This document shows positions 16,154 through 24,408 of a stretch of 64,000 nt of DNA, one piece after another; the stretch's first letter is position 1; every line of letters starts with the position of its first letter. The notes beneath the pieces were generated by a model. It ran no database searches. It was not told the origin of the DNA and saw only the letters and a list, made by a program, of their open reading frames with translations. The position numbers and the translations under genes were made by a program. The stretch is from Candidatus Scatomonas merdigallinarum (GTDB lineage: Bacteria; Bacillota; Clostridia; Lachnospirales; Lachnospiraceae), in the NCBI GenBank assembly GCA_018716305.1, contig DVKB01000024.1, positions 1 to 64,000 of the forward strand. Reading direction: 5' to 3'.

Positions 16154-17002
16154 ATGGAGATCAAATGGAAGAAATCCTGCGGCCCCAGACCGGAGGTCAG
16201 AGAAAAAAACGGAGTGGTCTGGCTCTCATTCCCCTTGCTGGAAGCCACAGGGATGGTAGTGCAGGGGTTTACCACCCGCCTGGGCGGGGTGAGCCGGGGA
16301 GTGTATTCCTCAATGAATCTGAGTTATACCAGAGGGGATGACCCGGCGGCGGTTACGGAGAATTTCCGCCGGGCAGGGGAAGCCATGGGATTCCCTCTGG
16401 AGAGCATTGTCGCCTCCGATCAGACTCACACTACCCATCTGCGAAGAGTTACGGCGGAGGATTGCGGAAGCGGGATCACAAGACCCAGAAAATACCGGGA
16501 GGTGGACGGCCTTCTCTGCAATGAGCCCGGGGTGACCCTGGCCACCTTTTACGCGGACTGCGTCCCTCTGTTTTTTGTGGATCCGGTTCATCGGGCCATT
16601 GCGCTGGCCCATTCCGGCTGGAGGGGCACGGTCCGGAGAATGGGCCGGGAGACGGTGGAACGCATGAGGGAGGAATTCGGCACCCGCCCGGAGGATCTGG
16701 TGACGGCTATCGGGCCTTCCATCTGCAGGGAATGCTATGAGGTGGGAGAAGAAGTGGCGGAAGCGTTTCTGAAGGAATTCGGTTCCGGCGCGAGGGACGC
16801 TCTGCTGGAAAAAAAGACGGGCGGAAAGTACCAGCTGGATCTCTGGGAGGCCAACCGGAGAGTTCTGACAGAGGCCGGCGTAAGGCCGGAACAGATTCAG
16901 ATGCCCTGGATCTGTACCTGCTGTAATCCGGATTTCCTGTTTTCTCATCGGGCTTCTCATGGGAAACGGGGAAATCTGGGAGCTTTTCTGATGCTGAAAT
17001 AA
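16154..17002 (+). CDS. pgeF: peptidoglycan editing factor / purine nucleoside phosphorylase (YfiH, LACC1 family)
   Basis: The 282-residue cytosolic protein has the family zinc residues in ASDQTHTTH, FYADCVPL and LAHSGWRGTVRR, plus GPSICRECYEV. Relatives phosphorolyse purine nucleosides, and E. coli YfiH helps keep peptidoglycan precursors correct. I prefer the ATG at 16154, preceded by GGAAGTGAGGGT, over a GTG at 16130 that overlaps the end of yraN. It closes the rplS-pgeF run and is convergent with prs. Confidence 0.9.
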   Translation: MEIKWKKSCGPRPEVREKNGVVWLSFPLLEATGMVVQGFTTRLGGVSRGVYSSMNLSYTRGDDPAAVTENFRRAGEAMGFPLESIVASDQTHTTHLRRVTAEDCGSGITRPRKYREVDGLLCNEPGVTLATFYADCVPLFFVDPVHRAIALAHSGWRGTVRRMGRETVERMREEFGTRPEDLVTAIGPSICRECYEVGEEVAEAFLKEFGSGARDALLEKKTGGKYQLDLWEANRRVLTEAGVRPEQIQMPWICTCCNPDFLFSHRASHGKRGNLGAFLMLK

Positions 17003-17012
17003 TCAAGAGGTT

Positions 17013-17036
17013 GAGGTTAAATTAAAATTTGACCTC
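17013..17036. other. A/T-rich hairpin between convergent pgeF and prs
   Basis: GAGGTTAAAT and ATTTGACCTC form a 10-bp stem with one wobble pair and a TAAA loop 10 bases after pgeF. There is no T-run on the plus strand. It may end pgeF transcripts weakly. Confidence 0.4.
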
Positions 17037-17056
17037 CTGACACTGGTGTCATAATC

Positions 17057-17090
17057 AAAAAAGCCTCCCGGCAAAATCCTGCCGGGAGGC
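17057..17090 (-). terminator. Rho-independent terminator of prs
   Basis: Read on the reverse strand, GCCTCCCGGCA, a 6-base loop and TGCCGGGAGGC form an 11-bp stem followed by TTTTTT (17062-17057). Confidence 0.92.
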
Positions 17091-17121
17091 AATGTTTGTC
17101 TGTATGAAAATTTCTGAAGGC

Positions 17122-18288
17122 TCAGCGGTGGCTGGCCAGCAGTTTGTTAAGCTTGTAAGTGGTGTCCCGCACCTTGTCTACGGAGACGTCATGGTTCAGA
17201 GTGTCAATGATGCTGGCCAGATATTTGCCCATGACAGCCGGCTCGTACCAGGGACGGGAGAGAAGCTCCGGCGTCCGGTAACTCAGGTCGGTGGTGATGA
17301 CTCTGGCGATGTAGCCCTTCTCATAGTACTCATCAAATTTGGACAGGCCATCCGTAAAGAGGCCGAAGGTAGTGCAGACAAAGACATCTCTTGCCCCCCG
17401 GGCTTTCAGCTGTTTGGCAACCTCCAGCATACTTTCTCCGGAAGAGATCATATCATCAATGATGACCACGTTTTTTCCCTCCACGGAATCGCCCAGGAAT
17501 TCGTGAGCGACAATGGGATTCTTGCCGTTGACAATGGTGGAGTAGTCCCGCCTTTTATAAAACATACCCATGTCCACGCCCAGAATATTTGAAAAATACA
17601 CGGCTCTGGACATGGCCCCCTCGTCGGGGCTGATAATCATCAGGTGATTGTTGTCGATCTTCAGATCCGGAACGCATTTCAGCAGCGCCTTCAGAAACTG
17701 GTAGGTGGGGAAGAAATTGTCAAATCCGTGCAGAGGAATGGCGTTCATCACCCGGGGATCGTGGGCGTCGAAGGTCAGAATATTGGAGACTCCCATGCCG
17801 GCCAGCTCCTGGAGCGCCTGGGCGCAGTCCAGAGATTCCCGGTTCGTCCGTTTGTGCTGTCTTCCCTCATAAAGAAAAGGCATAATTACGTTGATCCGGT
17901 GCGCCTTTCCGATGGCGGCGGCTATGATCCGCTTCAGATCCTGATAGTGATCGTCCGGCGACATATGATTTTCCAAGCCGCAGACCTTGTAGGTAATGCT
18001 GTAATTGCATACGTCCACCAGAATGAACAGATCTACTCCACGGACGGATTCAAGAATCCGGCCCTTGGCTTCCCCGGAGCCGAAGCGGGGACATTCACTG
18101 CCGATGAGAAACGATTTCTGGGAATATCCGTAAATATCCGCCTTGTCCGGATTGCGCAGCAGCAGATCCCTGCGGAACTGCACGAGATACTGGTCAATAG
18201 TGCCGGCCAGGGCTTCGCAGCCTTTGAGGGCGCATATCTTTAAGGGCGCCACGGGAATAGAATGTTCCAGATAGTCCAAATTAGCCAT
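17122..18288 (-). CDS. prs: ribose-phosphate pyrophosphokinase (PRPP synthetase)
   Basis: The protein has two phosphoribosyltransferase-like domains and the PRPP loop NVVIIDDMISSGESM near residue 290. It makes PRPP from ribose 5-phosphate and ATP for nucleotide, histidine and tryptophan synthesis. At 388 residues it is longer than the usual 310-320, with extensions at the N-terminus and in the first domain (ECPRFGSGEAKGRI). Such long forms occur in clostridia alongside a classical Prs, so this may be a paralogue. GGGAGG lies 6 bases before the ATG. It is monocistronic with its own promoter and terminator. Confidence 0.85.
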   Translation of the reverse strand: MANLDYLEHSIPVAPLKICALKGCEALAGTIDQYLVQFRRDLLLRNPDKADIYGYSQKSFLIGSECPRFGSGEAKGRILESVRGVDLFILVDVCNYSITYKVCGLENHMSPDDHYQDLKRIIAAAIGKAHRINVIMPFLYEGRQHKRTNRESLDCAQALQELAGMGVSNILTFDAHDPRVMNAIPLHGFDNFFPTYQFLKALLKCVPDLKIDNNHLMIISPDEGAMSRAVYFSNILGVDMGMFYKRRDYSTIVNGKNPIVAHEFLGDSVEGKNVVIIDDMISSGESMLEVAKQLKARGARDVFVCTTFGLFTDGLSKFDEYYEKGYIARVITTDLSYRTPELLSRPWYEPAVMGKYLASIIDTLNHDVSVDKVRDTTYKLNKLLASHR

Positions 18289-18332
18289 GGAAACCTCCCT
18301 AGATTCTTTTGTACAAGATAGTTTACCGTTCA

Positions 18333-18361
18333 GTTATAACATGGATAAAATCCACTGTCAA
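18333..18361 (-). promoter_or_regulatory. promoter of prs
   Basis: On the reverse strand TTGACA (18361-18356), a 17-bp spacer and TATAAC (18338-18333) give a near-consensus sigma-A promoter. Confidence 0.8.
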
Positions 18362-18364
18362 TGC

Positions 18365-18393
18365 TTGCTTTTTGAGAATCAACTTGTTATGAT
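18365..18393 (+). promoter_or_regulatory. promoter of the DUF512-der-plsY-gpsA operon
   Basis: TTGCTT (18365-18370), a 17-bp spacer and TATGAT (18388-18393) lie 24 bases before the DUF512 start codon, back to back with the prs promoter. Confidence 0.65.
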
Positions 18394-18417
18394 AGTAGCG
18401 ATGAAACGGAGGACGTC

Positions 18418-19824
18418 ATGGGAAAGACCAGACATTTTGTCAGAAAGATCCTTCCGGGAAGCATTGCCCAGGAGATGGACATACAGGCCGGCGATGAGGT
18501 GCTGTCCATCAACGGGAGCCCCATCGAGGATATTTTTGACTATCAGTTTTTGATTCAGGATGAGAACATCGACCTGCTGCTGAGGAAGCCGGACGGGGAA
18601 GAATGGCTTCTGGAGATTGAAAAGGATGAAGATGAAGATCTGGGGCTGGAGTTTGAAAACAGCCTGATGGACGAGTACCGGTCCTGCAGCAACCGGTGCA
18701 TTTTTTGCTTTATTGACCAGATGCCGCCGGGCATGCGGGAAACTCTTTATTTTAAGGATGATGACTCACGGCTTTCTTTTCTGCAGGGCAATTATGTGAC
18801 CCTGACCAATATGAAGGAGCATGATCTGGACCGGATGATCCGCTACCGGCTGGAACCTATTAATATTTCTGTCCATACTACAAATCCGGAGCTGCGCTGC
18901 CGGATGCTGAGAAACCGCTTCGCTGGGGATGTCTGCGAAAAGATCCGGAAACTGTACCGGGCGGAGATTGAGATGAACGGGCAGATCGTACTCTGCCGGG
19001 GGATCAATGACGGGCCGGAGCTGGATCGGACCATCCGGGAACTTTCGGAATTTCTTCCTTATCTAAAGAGCCTGTCTGTGGTGCCGGTTGGCCTCAGCCG
19101 CTACCGGGAAGGCCTGTATCCTCTGGAAGCCTTTGATGGGGAGGATGCCGGAAGAGTCCTGGAGACCATCCATCGCTGGCAGGACAGGCTGTACGAAAAG
19201 TGGGGGCGGTATTTTGTCCACGCCTCCGATGAATGGTATCTGCTGGCGGGCCAGCCGCTTCCGCGGGAAGAGCGGTATGACGGGTATCCCCAGCTGGAGA
19301 ACGGCGTGGGAATGCTGCGGCTGCTGTTCCAGGAGGTAAAAGAGGATTTGGAGAAAAGAACCGGGGATCAGAGGAAACGGAAGATTTCCCTGGCCACCGG
19401 CGTTCTGGCGGCTCCCTGGATGGAGAAGCTGGGGCGGATGATCAGCCGGAAATTTCCCGGGGTCCGTCTCAGGGTCTGCCCGGTAGCCAACCGGTTTTTC
19501 GGGGAACAGATCACAGTGTCGGGACTGCTGACGGGACAGGATCTGAAGGGGCAGCTGACAGGACAAGATCTGGGAGAATGTCTGCTGCTTCCCTGCAATA
19601 TGCTGAGAGATGGGGAAAATGTATTTCTGGATGATATGACAGTGGAGGAACTGGAGGAGGCCCTGGGGATACCGGTTCAGGTGACCGACGAGCCGGGAAG
19701 CGCTCTGGTGTCCTCGGTGCTGGGGGAGACTGAGGGTATGACACACAGAAGGAGACAAAGTTATGAGCAAACCGATTGTTGCCATTGTGGGCCGTCCGAA
19801 TGTGGGAAAATCCACTCTGTTTAA
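18418..19824 (+). CDS. DUF512 family protein (PDZ plus radical-SAM-like cysteine motif)
   Basis: The 468-residue protein has an N-terminal PDZ-like domain (about 8-70, with GSIAQEMDIQAGDEVLSING), a CxxxCxxC motif in CSNRCIFCFIDQMP (C90, C94, C97) and a C-terminal DUF512 region (LATGVLAAPWM, then CPVANRFFGEQITVSGLLTG). It probably binds an iron-sulfur cluster; no substrate is known to me. It commonly sits before der in clostridia. The frame runs 62 bp into der and ends in a Cys/His-rich tail unlike a normal C-terminus. The natural stop may have been lost or there is a frameshift near 19735. Confidence 0.85.
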   Translation: MGKTRHFVRKILPGSIAQEMDIQAGDEVLSINGSPIEDIFDYQFLIQDENIDLLLRKPDGEEWLLEIEKDEDEDLGLEFENSLMDEYRSCSNRCIFCFIDQMPPGMRETLYFKDDDSRLSFLQGNYVTLTNMKEHDLDRMIRYRLEPINISVHTTNPELRCRMLRNRFAGDVCEKIRKLYRAEIEMNGQIVLCRGINDGPELDRTIRELSEFLPYLKSLSVVPVGLSRYREGLYPLEAFDGEDAGRVLETIHRWQDRLYEKWGRYFVHASDEWYLLAGQPLPREERYDGYPQLENGVGMLRLLFQEVKEDLEKRTGDQRKRKISLATGVLAAPWMEKLGRMISRKFPGVRLRVCPVANRFFGEQITVSGLLTGQDLKGQLTGQDLGECLLLPCNMLRDGENVFLDDMTVEELEEALGIPVQVTDEPGSALVSSVLGETEGMTHRRRQSYEQTDCCHCGPSECGKIHSV

Positions 19825-21091
19825 CGGGCTGGCCGGAGAAAATATATCCATTGTGAAAGATACTCCCGGGGTTACCAGGGATCGGATTTACGCGGATGTC
19901 CGCTGGCTGAACTGGAGTTTTACTTTGATCGATACGGGAGGAATCGAACCGGAGAGCAGGGACGTAATTCTTTCCCAGATGAGAGAGCAGGCCATGATCG
20001 CCATTGAAACAGCGGATGTGATCCTCTTTCTCACGGACGTAAGGCAGGGACTGACGGACGCGGACGCCAAAGTGGCGGATATGCTGCGGCGATCAGGAAA
20101 ACCTGTGGTGCTGGCTGTGAACAAGGTGGACAATTTTTCGCGGCAGATGATGGATGTCTATGAATTTTATAATCTGGGCCTGGGAGAGCCCCATGCCATT
20201 TCCGCCGCGGGCAAGCTGGGACTGGGCGATCTGCTGGATGTGGTGGCAGAGCGTTTTCCGGAGAGAGAGGAAGAGGACGGGGAAAATGAGATTCCCAGGA
20301 TTGCCATTGTGGGCAAGCCCAACGTAGGGAAATCCTCTATCATTAATAAACTGCTGGGACAGAACCGGGTGATTGTTTCGGATGTGGCGGGAACCACCCG
20401 GGATGCTATCGACACCAATGTCCGCTGGAACGGAAAAGATTATATCTTTATCGACACGGCGGGGCTGCGCCGGAAAAGCCGGGTCAGCGAAGAACTGGAG
20501 CGCTACAGTATCATCCGCACTGTTTCCGCAGTGGAGCGGGCGGATGTGGTGATCCTTGTCATTGACGCCGTGGAGGGCGTCACGGAACAGGACGCTAAAA
20601 TCGCCGGCATTGCCCATGACCGGGGAAAGGGAATTATTATCGCGGTAAACAAGTGGGATGCTGTTGAAAAGAATGATAAGACGGTAAAAGAATACTCTGA
20701 GAGGATCCGCAGCGTGCTTTCTTTCATGCCTTACGCGGAAATCCTGTTTGTGTCCGCGGTGACGGGCCAGAGGCTGCCCCGGCTTTTTGATACCATAGAC
20801 GTGGTGCTGGAAAATCAGACGCTGCGGGTGGCTACGGGAGTTCTCAACGAGATTCTCACAGAGGCGGTTGCCATGCAGCAGCCCCCTTCGGATAAAGGCC
20901 GGAGGCTGAAGATTTTCTATATGACCCAGGTGGCTGTAAAGCCCCCTGCCTTTGTGGTGTTTGTCAACGAGAAGAAGCTGATGCATTTTTCCTATCTCCG
21001 GTATCTGGAGAATAAGATCCGGGAGGCTTTCGGTTTCCGGGGCACAGCGCTGAAGTTCATTGTGCGGGAGAGAAAAGAGAAAGAGGCGTAG
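19763..21091 (+). CDS. der: ribosome biogenesis GTPase Der (EngA)
   Basis: The 442-residue protein has two tandem GTPase domains and a C-terminal KH-like domain. The first G1 motif is GRPNVGKST (residues 8-16) with DTGGIE as G3 and NKVD as G4. The second is GKPNVGKSS with DTAGLRRKS and NKWD. The tail (IFYMTQVAVKPPAFVVFVN) is typical. Der is essential for 50S subunit maturation. GGAGA lies before the ATG. The start overlaps the end of the DUF512 gene by 62 bp. Confidence 0.97.
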   Translation: MSKPIVAIVGRPNVGKSTLFNGLAGENISIVKDTPGVTRDRIYADVRWLNWSFTLIDTGGIEPESRDVILSQMREQAMIAIETADVILFLTDVRQGLTDADAKVADMLRRSGKPVVLAVNKVDNFSRQMMDVYEFYNLGLGEPHAISAAGKLGLGDLLDVVAERFPEREEEDGENEIPRIAIVGKPNVGKSSIINKLLGQNRVIVSDVAGTTRDAIDTNVRWNGKDYIFIDTAGLRRKSRVSEELERYSIIRTVSAVERADVVILVIDAVEGVTEQDAKIAGIAHDRGKGIIIAVNKWDAVEKNDKTVKEYSERIRSVLSFMPYAEILFVSAVTGQRLPRLFDTIDVVLENQTLRVATGVLNEILTEAVAMQQPPSDKGRRLKIFYMTQVAVKPPAFVVFVNEKKLMHFSYLRYLENKIREAFGFRGTALKFIVRERKEKEA

Positions 21092-21134
21092 AAGCGCCGG
21101 TTCCGGCGCCTCTGCGGAAGGAGGAACAAAAGAG

Positions 21135-21803
21135 ATGGAGCGAATCATCTGTCTGCTGATCGGATACGCCTTCGGGCTGATCCAGACGTCTTATATTTAC
21201 GGGAGAGCCTGCGGGATTGATATCCGTACCAAAGGAAGCGGCAACGCGGGAACCACCAATGCCCTGCGGACTTTGGGGAGAAAAGCCGGGCTGGTAACAG
21301 TGCTGGTGGATTCCATGAAATGTGTGGCGGCCGTGGCGCTGGTACGGCTGATCTTCGGAAATTCCCATCATGAAATTATCCGCCTGCTCTGCATTTACAC
21401 ATCAGCGGGGGTGATCCTGGGACATGATTTTCCTTTTTATCTGGGCTTTCGGGGCGGCAAGGGAATTGCCGCTACCGCCGGTATGATTATCGCTTTCCTG
21501 GACTGGCGGCTTATTGTGGCGGGAATTATCTGCTTTTTCGGATGTTTCCTGGCTACCCACTACGTATCCCTGGGCTCCCTGGCCCTGTCCGCGGAATTTC
21601 TGGTGGGAGTGATCCTTCTGGGCCAGCTGGGAACGTTTCAGGAAATGCCGGGGGCGGCCCGCTGTGAGATGTACCTGATTGTCGCGCTGCTGACTCTCAT
21701 GGCCTTCTGGCAGCACCGGGGCAACATCGGCAGGCTCATCCGGGGAAATGAGAGAAAAACATATCTGAGCAAGAAAAATAAAACCAGTGAGGGGGTGCGG
21801 TAA
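21135..21803 (+). CDS. plsY: glycerol-3-phosphate acyltransferase PlsY
   Basis: This 222-residue integral membrane protein shows the PlsY signatures: the glycine-rich SGNAGTTNALRTLGRK near residue 34, GHDFPFYLGFRGGKGIA, and the late THYVSLGS. It uses acyl phosphate to acylate glycerol 3-phosphate, the first step of phospholipid synthesis, and is followed directly by gpsA, which makes its substrate. The ATG at 21135 has GGAGGA upstream; a longer frame from 21060 overlaps der and is basic and unconserved. Confidence 0.94.
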   Translation: MERIICLLIGYAFGLIQTSYIYGRACGIDIRTKGSGNAGTTNALRTLGRKAGLVTVLVDSMKCVAAVALVRLIFGNSHHEIIRLLCIYTSAGVILGHDFPFYLGFRGGKGIAATAGMIIAFLDWRLIVAGIICFFGCFLATHYVSLGSLALSAEFLVGVILLGQLGTFQEMPGAARCEMYLIVALLTLMAFWQHRGNIGRLIRGNERKTYLSKKNKTSEGVR

Positions 21804-22805
21804 ATGGCGGATATTAGTGTGATCGGTTCCGGCAGCTGGGGGACAGCGCTGGCATGGCTTCTCAGAAACAACGGGCACAGGGTGACGCTCTGGTCCTATC
21901 TGCGGGAAGAGAATGAAATGTTTCTGAAATACAGGGAGAATGTGGATAAGCTTCCGGGGGTGCTGCTGGATCAGGAGGTGGTCTTCACCAACCAGTTAGA
22001 AGAAAGTATTCCGGGGAGAGACATGCTGGTACTGGCGGTGCCTTCGCCGGCGATTCGCAGTACAGCCCGCAATATGCGGGGGTTGGTATCCGAAGGACAG
22101 CTTATCGTGAATGTGGCTAAGGGAATTGAAGAAAAAACCCTCATGACTATGACGGATATCATCGAGGAGGAGATTCCTCAGGCGGATGTGGCTGTGCTTT
22201 CGGGTCCCAGCCATGCGGAGGAAGTGGGAAAGGGACTTCCCACGACTATTGTGGCGGGAGCCCACAGCCGGGAAACAGCGGAACGAATCCAGGGATATTT
22301 TATGAGTCCTGTATTCCGGGTTTATACCAGTTCCGATATGCTGGGCATTGAAACCGGAGCGGCGCTGAAAAATGTCATCGCTCTGGCGGCGGGAATGGCG
22401 GACGGACTGGGCTATGGCGACAACACCAAGGCGGCGCTGATCACCAGAGGCATCGCGGAGATTTCCAGGCTGGGAACTGCCATGGGAGCCCATCTGGAAA
22501 CTTTTTACGGCCTTTCCGGCATCGGGGATCTGATTGTTACCTGCGCCAGTGTTCACAGCAGGAACAGGAAGGCCGGATGGCTGATCGGCCAGGGCAGGAC
22601 GATGGAGCAGGCCATGGCAGAGGTTCACATGGTGGTGGAAGGAGTCTACTCAGCCCGGGCGGGCATGAAACTGGCAGAGCGGTATCATGTGGAAGTGCCC
22701 ATTATCCAAAGTGTCAATGAAATTCTGTTTGAGGGAAAATCTGCCGCGGAAGCGGTCAGCCAGCTGATGCAGCGGGTGAAAAAAGATGAGCTGAATAAGT
22801 GGTAA
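21804..22805 (+). CDS. gpsA: glycerol-3-phosphate dehydrogenase [NAD(P)+]
   Basis: The 333-residue cytosolic enzyme reduces dihydroxyacetone phosphate to glycerol 3-phosphate. The dinucleotide motif GSGSWGTALAWLL is at the N-terminus, SGPSHAEEVGKGLPT and the catalytic lysine region ALKNVIALAAGMADGLGYGDNTKAA (residues about 188-212) follow, and GLSGIGDLIVTC is conserved. It starts immediately after the plsY stop, so the two phospholipid genes are coupled. A strong terminator follows. Confidence 0.96.
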   Translation: MADISVIGSGSWGTALAWLLRNNGHRVTLWSYLREENEMFLKYRENVDKLPGVLLDQEVVFTNQLEESIPGRDMLVLAVPSPAIRSTARNMRGLVSEGQLIVNVAKGIEEKTLMTMTDIIEEEIPQADVAVLSGPSHAEEVGKGLPTTIVAGAHSRETAERIQGYFMSPVFRVYTSSDMLGIETGAALKNVIALAAGMADGLGYGDNTKAALITRGIAEISRLGTAMGAHLETFYGLSGIGDLIVTCASVHSRNRKAGWLIGQGRTMEQAMAEVHMVVEGVYSARAGMKLAERYHVEVPIIQSVNEILFEGKSAAEAVSQLMQRVKKDELNKW

Positions 22806-22815
22806 CGCAGGCAAT

Positions 22816-22862
22816 AGCCGCCGGGGAAGCGCTGCGCGCAGCCTTCCGCCGGCGGCTTTTCT
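22816..22862 (+). terminator. Rho-independent terminator after gpsA
   Basis: AGCCGCCGG (22816-22824) pairs with CCGGCGGCT (22849-22857). The stem continues inward through GGAAG/CTTCC, and TTTT follows at 22857-22860. Confidence 0.88.
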
Positions 22863-22864
22863 GC

Positions 22865-23707
22865 CTATTTTTCCCAGTCTGTCCCCAGCAGGTCATCGGG
22901 GACGCTGGCGCTGCGGAACTGTTCGTCCATGGTGTCGATGGTTTTCATCTCTGTGGGAGTCAGTTCAAAATCGAAAATATCAAAGTTGCTGCGGATCCTG
23001 TCCGGGTGGACGGATTTGGGGATTACGGCCACATTCTGCTGAATCAGCCAGCGCAGTCCCACCTGCACAGCGGTTTTTCCGTAGCGGGAGCCGATCAGCT
23101 GAAGCATCTCCCGCCCGGCGTAGGCGCCCCGGGCCAGCGGCGCGTAAGCCTGCACCGCGATGCCTCTCTCCTGGCAGTAGCGGATCAGAGGTCCTCTGTT
23201 CCAGAGGGGATGGCATTCGATCTGATTGACGGCCGGAATCACGCCGGAAAGCTGAAAGAGCTGCTCCAGATGAGGAATGTCAAAGTTGCTGACGCCGATG
23301 GAGCGGACCATACCCGCCTCTCTGAGCCGGATGAGTTTTTCCCAGGTGGCCGGGTAACATCCGGGGACGGGCCAGTGAATGAGATAAAGATCTGCGTAAT
23401 CAGAGCCCAGACGTTCCAGACTTCTCTCCAGGGCTCCCTCTATGTCGCCGATTCTCTGGGCTGTATTCCATACTTTGGTGGTGATAAACAGTTCTTCCCG
23501 GGGAATCCCGCAGGAAGCCACAGCGTGTCCCACATTTTCTTCGTTTTTATAGACGGAAGCGGTGTCGATGAGCCGGCAGCCGGCATCCAGAGCCGCATTC
23601 AGGGCCTGCTGCATTTCAAAGTCCCCGGAGGTTTTGTATACTCCTAGGCCGGCCATGGGCATCCGGTTTCCGTCGTTCAGTAAAAGTGAAGGTATTTCTG
23701 ATGCCAT
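22865..23707 (-). CDS. aldo/keto reductase
   Basis: The 280-residue NADPH-type oxidoreductase carries the AKR catalytic tetrad D48, Y53, K78 and H111 (in LIDTASVYKNEENVG, TTKVW and LIHWP). Late cofactor residues are in IPKSVHPDRIRSN. It resembles the AKR5 branch (2,5-diketo-D-gluconate or prostaglandin-F synthase type); the physiological carbonyl substrate is unknown. The ATG at 23707 is preceded by GGGAGGTG. It is a lone reverse-strand gene between two forward operons. Confidence 0.92.
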   Translation of the reverse strand: MASEIPSLLLNDGNRMPMAGLGVYKTSGDFEMQQALNAALDAGCRLIDTASVYKNEENVGHAVASCGIPREELFITTKVWNTAQRIGDIEGALERSLERLGSDYADLYLIHWPVPGCYPATWEKLIRLREAGMVRSIGVSNFDIPHLEQLFQLSGVIPAVNQIECHPLWNRGPLIRYCQERGIAVQAYAPLARGAYAGREMLQLIGSRYGKTAVQVGLRWLIQQNVAVIPKSVHPDRIRSNFDIFDFELTPTEMKTIDTMDEQFRSASVPDDLLGTDWEK

Positions 23708-23927
23708 AACGCACCTCCCCAACGGTTTTTACTAATCATACCATAGAAAAAGAATCTGGTCAAAAGGTCTTTTGGGAGGAAAAGCGGAGAAGCGGAGAAA
23801 ATGTCAGTTTTTTAACAAAAGAATAACGGAAGCTTCGTGAAAAAAATACATTGGTGGATTTTTACAAGGAACAATTCCGGTATTAAAAAAAGAACATCAA
23901 ATATGCACATAACTTTTCCGGGGTCTA

Positions 23928-23956
23928 TTGATTTAAAAAAGTAAATGGTTTATAAT
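23928..23956 (+). promoter_or_regulatory. candidate promoter of the CODH/ACS locus
   Basis: The 365-bp gap 23708-24072 is A/T-rich and holds no gene. TTGATT (23928-23933), a 17-bp spacer and a perfect TATAAT (23951-23956) lie about 115 bases before the first small gene. This is the only clear promoter seen upstream of the nickel genes. Confidence 0.65.
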
Positions 23957-23964
23957 ACACTTAA

Positions 23965-23994
23965 TTGACAAAAAGATATCATAATCTGTGTCAA
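23965..23994. promoter_or_regulatory. inverted repeat downstream of the CODH promoter
   Basis: TTGACA (23965-23970) and TGTCAA (23989-23994) are perfect inverted 6-mers 18 bp apart, placed over the expected transcription start. It may be an operator; it does not match the Rex operator. Confidence 0.3.
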
Positions 23995-23998
23995 CTGT

Positions 23999-24054
23999 CC
24001 CGCGGCAGCCCGCGGGGGTGTTAAATTTAAGGGGCGCGGCGTCTGCCGCGGCAG
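23999..24054 (+). promoter_or_regulatory. GC-rich leader with alternative hairpins
   Basis: Hairpin 1 is CCCGCGG (23999-24005) with CCGCGGG (24010-24016). Hairpin 2 is CGCGGC (24035-24040) with GCCGCG (24045-24050). CCGCGGCAG (24000-24008) is also perfectly complementary to CTGCCGCGG (24043-24051), so a long-range pairing would exclude both hairpins. The ribosome binding site AAAGGAG follows within 10 bases. A switching leader is possible but unproven. Confidence 0.4.
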
Positions 24055-24072
24055 AAATAAAGGAGTGAAAGT

Positions 24073-24405
24073 ATGCATCTGATAAAGGATGAAAACGGAA
24101 ATCCGATTCCCCACGGAGCGCACGAACAGCATCACTGCCATGAGGGTTCTCATGGAGAAGGCTGCGGATCCGACTGCGCTTCCCAGGGAAAATGCAAAAA
24201 TGAGACGGTCGCTCTTCTGACTTATATGCTTCATCACAATGAGCAGCACGCCGCAGAGCTGGATCAGATGGCTGAAAACCTCGTAAAGCTGGGGCTTGGG
24301 GACGCGGCCAGACAGATCAAGGACGGTGTGTCTGATTTTCAGAAGGGTAATATGCGGCTGAGTCTGGCACTGACACTGGTAAAAGAGCAGCTGAAGGAGG
24401 AGTGA
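24073..24405 (+). CDS. His/Cys-rich small protein, possible nickel chaperone
   Basis: This 110-residue protein begins with a metal-binding-type stretch rich in His and Cys (residues 14-41: HGAHEQHHCHEGSHGEG, then CGSDC and KC). It continues as an amphipathic helical domain with further histidines in YMLHHNEQHAAEL. No trained family comes to mind. It is 3 bp before cooT and heads the CODH operon, which recalls CooJ, the His-rich nickel chaperone encoded with CODH in Rhodospirillum, although the His-rich part is N-terminal here, not C-terminal. Nickel storage or delivery to the C- or A-cluster is the likely role, by inference. Confidence 0.72.
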   Translation: MHLIKDENGNPIPHGAHEQHHCHEGSHGEGCGSDCASQGKCKNETVALLTYMLHHNEQHAAELDQMAENLVKLGLGDAARQIKDGVSDFQKGNMRLSLALTLVKEQLKEE

Positions 24406-24408
24406 GTT

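Noticed and set aside
23965-23985. Second sigma-A promoter TTGACA...CATAAT before the nickel genes
   Set aside because: The spacing is only 9 bp, too short for a functional -35/-10 pair.
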